From JAZDJJ01 sp043804035 (lineage in GTDB: Bacteria; Bacteroidota; Bacteroidia; Palsa-948): DNA of 10,315 bases. The notes under the pieces are model-generated. The model made no database searches, was not told where the DNA came from, and worked only from the letters and a program-made list of their open reading frames with translations. The first letter of the stretch is position 1. Each line of letters begins with the position of its first letter. The stretch lies in the NCBI GenBank assembly GCA_043804035.1, contig JAZDJJ010000032.1, forward strand, positions 1 to 10,315. The letters are read 5' to 3'. The translations under genes were made by a program, and so were the position numbers. Positions 6,093 to 10,315 of this stretch are shown here, piece after piece.

Positions 6093-8714
6093 ATGAAACT
6101 TTTCTGGAAAATACGACAACTTTTTTTCTTATTCCTTATTTCTTATTTCTTTTCGCTTTTCACTTTTTGTTCTCAAAAAAAAAACACATTTGTCAATCGC
6201 AAGTATCATAGCCTTACCGCACATTACAACGGATTATATTGGGCAAAAGTGAATTTGAATGAAGGCATTGACAATGTTGAGAAATCTCATAAAGATGATT
6301 ACAGCAAAATACTTCCTGTATTTAAATATGGAGACGATAAAATTGCAAAAGCCAATTTCCCCCAGTTTGATAAAGCCATTGAAAAAAATTCTAAAATGGT
6401 ACAATATCATTCTATGCTTATTAAAGGTAAAGAATACTGCAAATGGATTGATAGAAATTATATAACGATGGGTAAAGCGCATTTTTACAAACGCGATTAT
6501 TATGCTTCAGTAGAAGTGTTTGAATATGTGGTAAAAATGTTTCCAAATAACGATACTAAATATGAAGCATTTTTGTGGATGGTGCGAGCTTTTAATCAAA
6601 TGAACAGTGTGATAAAAACCGAACCTATACTTGATTTACTGGAACACGATAAAAAATTCCCTAAAAATTTTTTACCCGAATACCACGCTGTAAAAGCCGA
6701 TTATTACATCCGCACTGAGCAATATAAAAATGCTGTGTATGATATCACAAAAGCCATCACACTCACCAAGAAAAAAACATTGCGCGGCAGGTATATTTAT
6801 ATTCTTGCTCAACTTTATGAGATGCAGGAAGACCTGAAAAAAGCATCGCTATATTATTCTCAGTCAGCAGAGATGCACTCTTCTTATGAAATGGAATTTA
6901 ACGCAAAACTTTCTTACGCACGCACTTTTCAGATGCATAGCGGTGCTGATACCAAAGAACTGAAAAAGAAATTAAACAAAATGCTCAAGGACGAAAAGAA
7001 TAAAGAATACATAGACCAGGTGTATTATGCACTTGGTGAAATTTCTATGAAAGAAAATGATATTCCGTCAGCGATAAATTATTTTAAATTATCAGCACGT
7101 AGCAGCGTTGCAAACATTAAACAAAAATCTTTAAGTTATCTGCGCATTGCCGATATTTATTTTGAACAACACGATTACAAATTCGCACAAATATTTTACG
7201 ACAGCACGATGACATTTCTCCCTAAAGACCACAAAAGCTACGAGCAAGTAAAAAATAAAAAAGAAAGTTTGACCAAGATGACAAAGTATATGAACACCAT
7301 CACTGCTGAAGATAGCTTATTGAAAGTGGCGACAATGGATACAGTACAAATACATAAACTCATTGATGACATTATTGCGAAACTAATTGAGAATGAAGAA
7401 AAAAAGAAAAAAGCAAAAGAAGAAAAAGAAAAAACAACCACTTCTGTTCCCGGTATGAACCCGAATAATCCATGGCAAACTGCTTCAGCAAGCAGCGGCT
7501 GGTATTTTTATAATCCTTCCACAATAAGTTTTGGGATTTCGGAGTTTTACAAGATATGGGGCAACCGTCAGATTGAAGACAACTGGCGCAGAAGCAACAA
7601 AGAAACAGTATTTACAGAGCAGTTGGATAAAGAAGTAATACAAGATACTTCCCAAATCGGGAAAATTGCCGATAATAAAACACGTACTTATTACCTAAAA
7701 AATATTCCGTTCACAAACGAACAGAAAATAAAGTCGCATCAAAAGATTGTGGATGCCTATTATGGATTAGGTGGAACTTACAAAGAACAACTACAGGATA
7801 ATGCCAATGCATCCGAAACATTTGAAGAACTGCTGAAGCAATATCCCGGCAACAAGTACACACTCAATCTTTATTATCAATTGTATCGCATTTATCTTGT
7901 TATGAACAACGATGGGAAAGCAAATTTTTACAAAGACAAAATTTTAAATGAGTACCCCAATTCTGAATACGCCAGAATTATTAAAAATCCTGATTATCAA
8001 AAAGCACTTAAAGCATCAAAGAGTGAAATAGAAAAATATTATACAGAAACTTTGGCTGCTTATCACACAGGAAAATACAATGAAGTAATAGCCATGGCAA
8101 ATCGCTCCGATTCGTTTTACAGCAGTAGCGACCTGATGCCTAAGTTTGCTTTATTGCGAGCTTATTCTATTGGAAAAACTTATAGTACAGATGTTTTTGA
8201 AAAAGCATTACAGAGAGTTATTGCCAAGTATCCGAAAGATGAAACCAAAGTAAAAGCACAAGAAATACTTGACCATATTCAGAAAATGAAAGCGGCACCA
8301 ATTGATTCTTCTGCGAAAAAAGATACTGTAACTTTCAAATCGCCTTACAATGTTTTTAAAGACAGCACCGAACAATTATGCATCATCATTATTTCAGATA
8401 AGAAAACAAACATCAATGATTTGAAAGTGCGCATCTCCAATTTCAACAACGAATACTTTCGTTTAATAACACTTAATATAGATGCTTTGATATTTGACGA
8501 TGACAAACAAATTATCAGTATTAAAAAATTTTCTACCAAGCAGCATGCTATGGATTATTATGACCTTATTAATCAGGACAGTAAAGTTTTTCAAAATATT
8601 TCTCCTGCCGATTACAAACTTTTTCCAATCACAACCGACAATTTTGTGGTGCTGTACAAAGAAAAAAAAGTGGATGAATACCAAAAGTTTTTTTTACTTA
8701 ACTATAGTAAATAG
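6093..8714 (+). CDS. sprE: SprE/PorW-like T9SS and gliding-motility TPR lipoprotein
   Basis: Predicted 873-residue lipoprotein of the SprE (Flavobacterium)/PorW (Porphyromonas) family, needed for type IX secretion and, in gliders, motility; PorW is reported to link the secretion ring to the outer-membrane translocon. A signal peptide covers residues 1-25 and Cys26 is the likely lipid site, followed by Ser-Gln-Lys-Lys-Asn and the family-typical block NTFVNRKYHSLTAHYNGLYW. TPR-like helices fill about 60-420 (for example YKRDYYASVEVFEYVVKMFP near 131-150). A Lys/Glu-rich linker lies at about 430-449, then the family motif GWYFYNPSTISFGISEFYKIWGNR at about 469, more TPRs, and a conserved C-terminal domain from about 746. 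Oddity: the lipobox reads Phe-Thr-Phe-Cys, with Phe at -1 where Ala, Gly or Ser is usual. It converges on a T9SS cargo gene, 29 bp between stops. The ATG at 6093 has a purine-rich but not classical upstream region. Confidence 0.9.
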   Translation: MKLFWKIRQLFFLFLISYFFSLFTFCSQKKNTFVNRKYHSLTAHYNGLYWAKVNLNEGIDNVEKSHKDDYSKILPVFKYGDDKIAKANFPQFDKAIEKNSKMVQYHSMLIKGKEYCKWIDRNYITMGKAHFYKRDYYASVEVFEYVVKMFPNNDTKYEAFLWMVRAFNQMNSVIKTEPILDLLEHDKKFPKNFLPEYHAVKADYYIRTEQYKNAVYDITKAITLTKKKTLRGRYIYILAQLYEMQEDLKKASLYYSQSAEMHSSYEMEFNAKLSYARTFQMHSGADTKELKKKLNKMLKDEKNKEYIDQVYYALGEISMKENDIPSAINYFKLSARSSVANIKQKSLSYLRIADIYFEQHDYKFAQIFYDSTMTFLPKDHKSYEQVKNKKESLTKMTKYMNTITAEDSLLKVATMDTVQIHKLIDDIIAKLIENEEKKKKAKEEKEKTTTSVPGMNPNNPWQTASASSGWYFYNPSTISFGISEFYKIWGNRQIEDNWRRSNKETVFTEQLDKEVIQDTSQIGKIADNKTRTYYLKNIPFTNEQKIKSHQKIVDAYYGLGGTYKEQLQDNANASETFEELLKQYPGNKYTLNLYYQLYRIYLVMNNDGKANFYKDKILNEYPNSEYARIIKNPDYQKALKASKSEIEKYYTETLAAYHTGKYNEVIAMANRSDSFYSSSDLMPKFALLRAYSIGKTYSTDVFEKALQRVIAKYPKDETKVKAQEILDHIQKMKAAPIDSSAKKDTVTFKSPYNVFKDSTEQLCIIIISDKKTNINDLKVRISNFNNEYFRLITLNIDALIFDDDKQIISIKKFSTKQHAMDYYDLINQDSKVFQNISPADYKLFPITTDNFVVLYKEKKVDEYQKFFLLNYSK

Positions 8715-8743
8715 TCAATAGTAAATTGTATTCAATAATCAAT

Positions 8744-10315
8744 TCATCTCACAAGAGTAATATTTCCCGAAAACTGTTTAATGACGTTTGGATCATTCTT
8801 TAATTCCACATTCAATACATAATAGAATACTTCCGGATCCATATCTTTATTATTAAACTTTCCGTTCCATCCCCTGGTTTTATCTATAGTAATCAAAATA
8901 TCAGTGGTATGAAATACTCTTTGCCCCCATCTGTTGTAAATACTAAAGTCAATAGTTTTTATGCAAGGGCTGTGAACTACTGCATAATCATTTTTGCCAT
9001 CATCATTTGGAGAAAAGGCACTTGGCACAAACAATTCTCTGCATTCTGTATTTACAAATACTGTAACAGTATCTTTATCGGTACAACCATTACTATCAGT
9101 TACTTCAAGTATGTATGATGTTGTAGTAAGTGGATTGGCTATAGGATTAGCACAATTTGTGCAAGAAAGATTTGTGCTCGGTGTCCAAGAATAAGTAGTT
9201 CCTCCACTTCCATGCAAATAAGCATTACCATTACCTCTTATAAAAATAGTTGTATCTTTTCCTGCATTAGCAGTTGGCAAAGGATTTACAGTTACCACAA
9301 CATTATCACTGGCAGTACCACAGGAATTAGTTGTAGTAACCGTATATGTTGTTGTTGCAGATGGAACGAATGCAACACCATTTTGTACTCCACCGCTCCA
9401 CGAATAAGAAGTGCCTCCACTTGCCGTGAGTGTAACATTTGTTCCCGCACAAACGGTTTTATCTAAACCTGCATTAACGATGGGCAAAGGATTTACAGTT
9501 ATCACAACATTATCAGTTGCAGTACCACAAGAATTAGTTGTAGTAACCGTATATGTTGTTGTTGCAGATGGTGTAAAAGCAACGCCATTCGTAACACCAT
9601 TACTCCACGAATAAGAAATACCTCCGCTTGCTGTTAGCATAACATTTGTTTTTGCACAAACGGTTTTATCTAAACCTGCATTAACAATGGGCAAAGGATT
9701 TACAGTTACAACAACGCTATCGGTAGCAGTACCACAAGAACTAGTTGTAGTAACCGTATATGTTGTTGTTGCAGTAGGAACGAATGCAACACCATTTTGT
9801 ACTCCACCACTCCACGAATAAGAAATACCTCCGCTTGCCGTTAATGTAACATTTGTTCCCGCACAAACGGTTTGGGCTGTACCAGCTTCAGCAGTGGGCA
9901 AAGAACCTACATTAACAACAACACTATCGGTATCAGTACCACAAGAGTTAATCGCAGTAACCGTATATGTTGTTGTTGCTGTAGGTATGAATGAAACACC
10001 ATTTTGTACTCCATCGCTCCAAGAATAAGAAGTGCCTCCGCTTGCTGTTAGTATAACACTCACTCCATTACAAATGGTTTGTGATGTTCCCGCTTCAGCA
10101 ATAGGCGCTGATAAATTTCTTACTGTCAATTTTGCCGAAACACTATCCTTTCCACAAGGATTAGATACAATACACCAATAGTCGCCGCTATCCGCAAGTG
10201 CTATTTGAGGAATATTATAAAATGTATCTGTTGCATTTGGAATTATTATCCCATTTTTTTTCCATTGATAAACAGTTGCACCTATTACTGATAAAGTAAA
10301 TCTTGCAGAGTCACC
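8744..10315 (-). CDS. T9SS type B cargo: repetitive surface protein (5' end outside window)
   Basis: The frame is open to the right edge, so 523 C-terminal residues are seen and the start is missing; a TTG at 10129 is mid-protein, not a start. In order: an Ig-like domain fragment (10315 to about 10118) with QWKKNG and the DSGDYWC motif; four tandem 69-residue repeats (10105-9278), each with SYSWS, TTTYTVT and a Cys pair (VCAG and SCGT); a related PKD-like domain of about 77 residues (9277-9047) with SYSWTPSTNL and a CTNC pair; and a C-terminal sorting domain (about 9040-8747) with LFVPSAFSPNDDGKND, SIYNRWGQRVF and GWNGK, the CHU_C/gliding-motility-associated family. That domain directs export by the T9SS and cell-surface attachment (type B). 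The likely role is an adhesin or other large surface protein; no enzyme domain is visible in the part present. Confidence 0.92.
   Translation of the reverse strand, partial: GDSARFTLSVIGATVYQWKKNGIIIPNATDTFYNIPQIALADSGDYWCIVSNPCGKDSVSAKLTVRNLSAPIAEAGTSQTICNGVSVILTASGGTSYSWSDGVQNGVSFIPTATTTYTVTAINSCGTDTDSVVVNVGSLPTAEAGTAQTVCAGTNVTLTASGGISYSWSGGVQNGVAFVPTATTTYTVTTTSSCGTATDSVVVTVNPLPIVNAGLDKTVCAKTNVMLTASGGISYSWSNGVTNGVAFTPSATTTYTVTTTNSCGTATDNVVITVNPLPIVNAGLDKTVCAGTNVTLTASGGTSYSWSGGVQNGVAFVPSATTTYTVTTTNSCGTASDNVVVTVNPLPTANAGKDTTIFIRGNGNAYLHGSGGTTYSWTPSTNLSCTNCANPIANPLTTTSYILEVTDSNGCTDKDTVTVFVNTECRELFVPSAFSPNDDGKNDYAVVHSPCIKTIDFSIYNRWGQRVFHTTDILITIDKTRGWNGKFNNKDMDPEVFYYVLNVELKNDPNVIKQFSGNITLVR
9278..10105 (-). 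repeat. Four tandem 207-bp coding repeats
   Basis: The units are 10105-9899, 9898-9692, 9691-9485 and 9484-9278, each exactly 69 codons, so gain or loss of a unit keeps the frame. Units 3 and 4 differ at 8 of 69 residues and units 2 and 4 at 11; unit 1 is the most diverged. Similarity is also high at DNA level, in blocks: unit 4 matches unit 3 around the PIVNAGLDKT start and unit 2 around GGVQNGVAFVP. Each unit is a beta-sandwich type (PKD/Ig-like) module. Confidence 0.9.

Noticed and set aside
6011..6211. A 66-codon hydrophobic frame just before and over the start of sprE
   Set aside because: It overlaps the signal-peptide coding region of sprE in another frame; the hydrophobicity comes from the T-rich sequence.
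8909..9614. Several plus-strand open frames opposite the cargo gene
   Set aside because: They are shadows of the repetitive coding region; the minus-strand frame has recognisable domains throughout.

Overview
The window looks like chromosome from a low-GC member of the Bacteroidota that carries a type IX secretion system (T9SS). Four things support this: a SprE/PorW-type TPR lipoprotein of the T9SS and gliding machinery, a large repetitive surface protein ending in a gliding-motility-type (CHU_C, type B) sorting domain, a DUF4292 lipoprotein directly followed by an EnvC-type protein, and AT-rich start regions without Shine-Dalgarno sequences plus TAnnTTTG-like promoter boxes. The genus cannot be told from this sequence.

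Layout. Positions 1-302 hold no gene, only a dispersed palindromic repeat (copy 1 with a 54-bp insert, then an inverted partial copy). Next come a DUF4292 lipoprotein (303-1172, +), a 133-bp palindromic repeat that nearly fills the gap (1178-1310), and an EnvC-like murein hydrolase activator (1322-2578, +). Convergent to these is a PfkB-family sugar kinase (2604-3527, -), with tRNA-Asn(GTT) upstream on the same strand (3663-3739, -). A 460-bp gene-free stretch follows, carrying a tRNA promoter candidate and two short copies of another repeat. Then come a periplasmic TPR protein (4202-5437, -), a 655-bp gap with a 157-bp MITE-like element (5716-5872), sprE/porW (6093-8714, +) and, convergent to it, the C-terminal part of a T9SS type B cargo protein that runs off the right edge (8744-10315, -).

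How the genes fit together. Most products act at the cell envelope. The DUF4292 lipoprotein and the EnvC-like protein are probably one transcription unit for outer-membrane and cell-wall work. SprE/PorW is an accessory lipoprotein of the T9SS, and the neighbouring cargo has the sorting domain that such a system exports. The kinase and the tRNA are housekeeping genes.

I see no phage, CRISPR, toxin-antitoxin or defence system, and no clear new multi-gene system. The least explained content is the nested set of small palindromic repeats in the gaps (four related copies or part-copies, one inside a TIR-bounded element, another interrupted by a piece matching a second repeat family) and the mosaic 207-bp repeats in the cargo gene.
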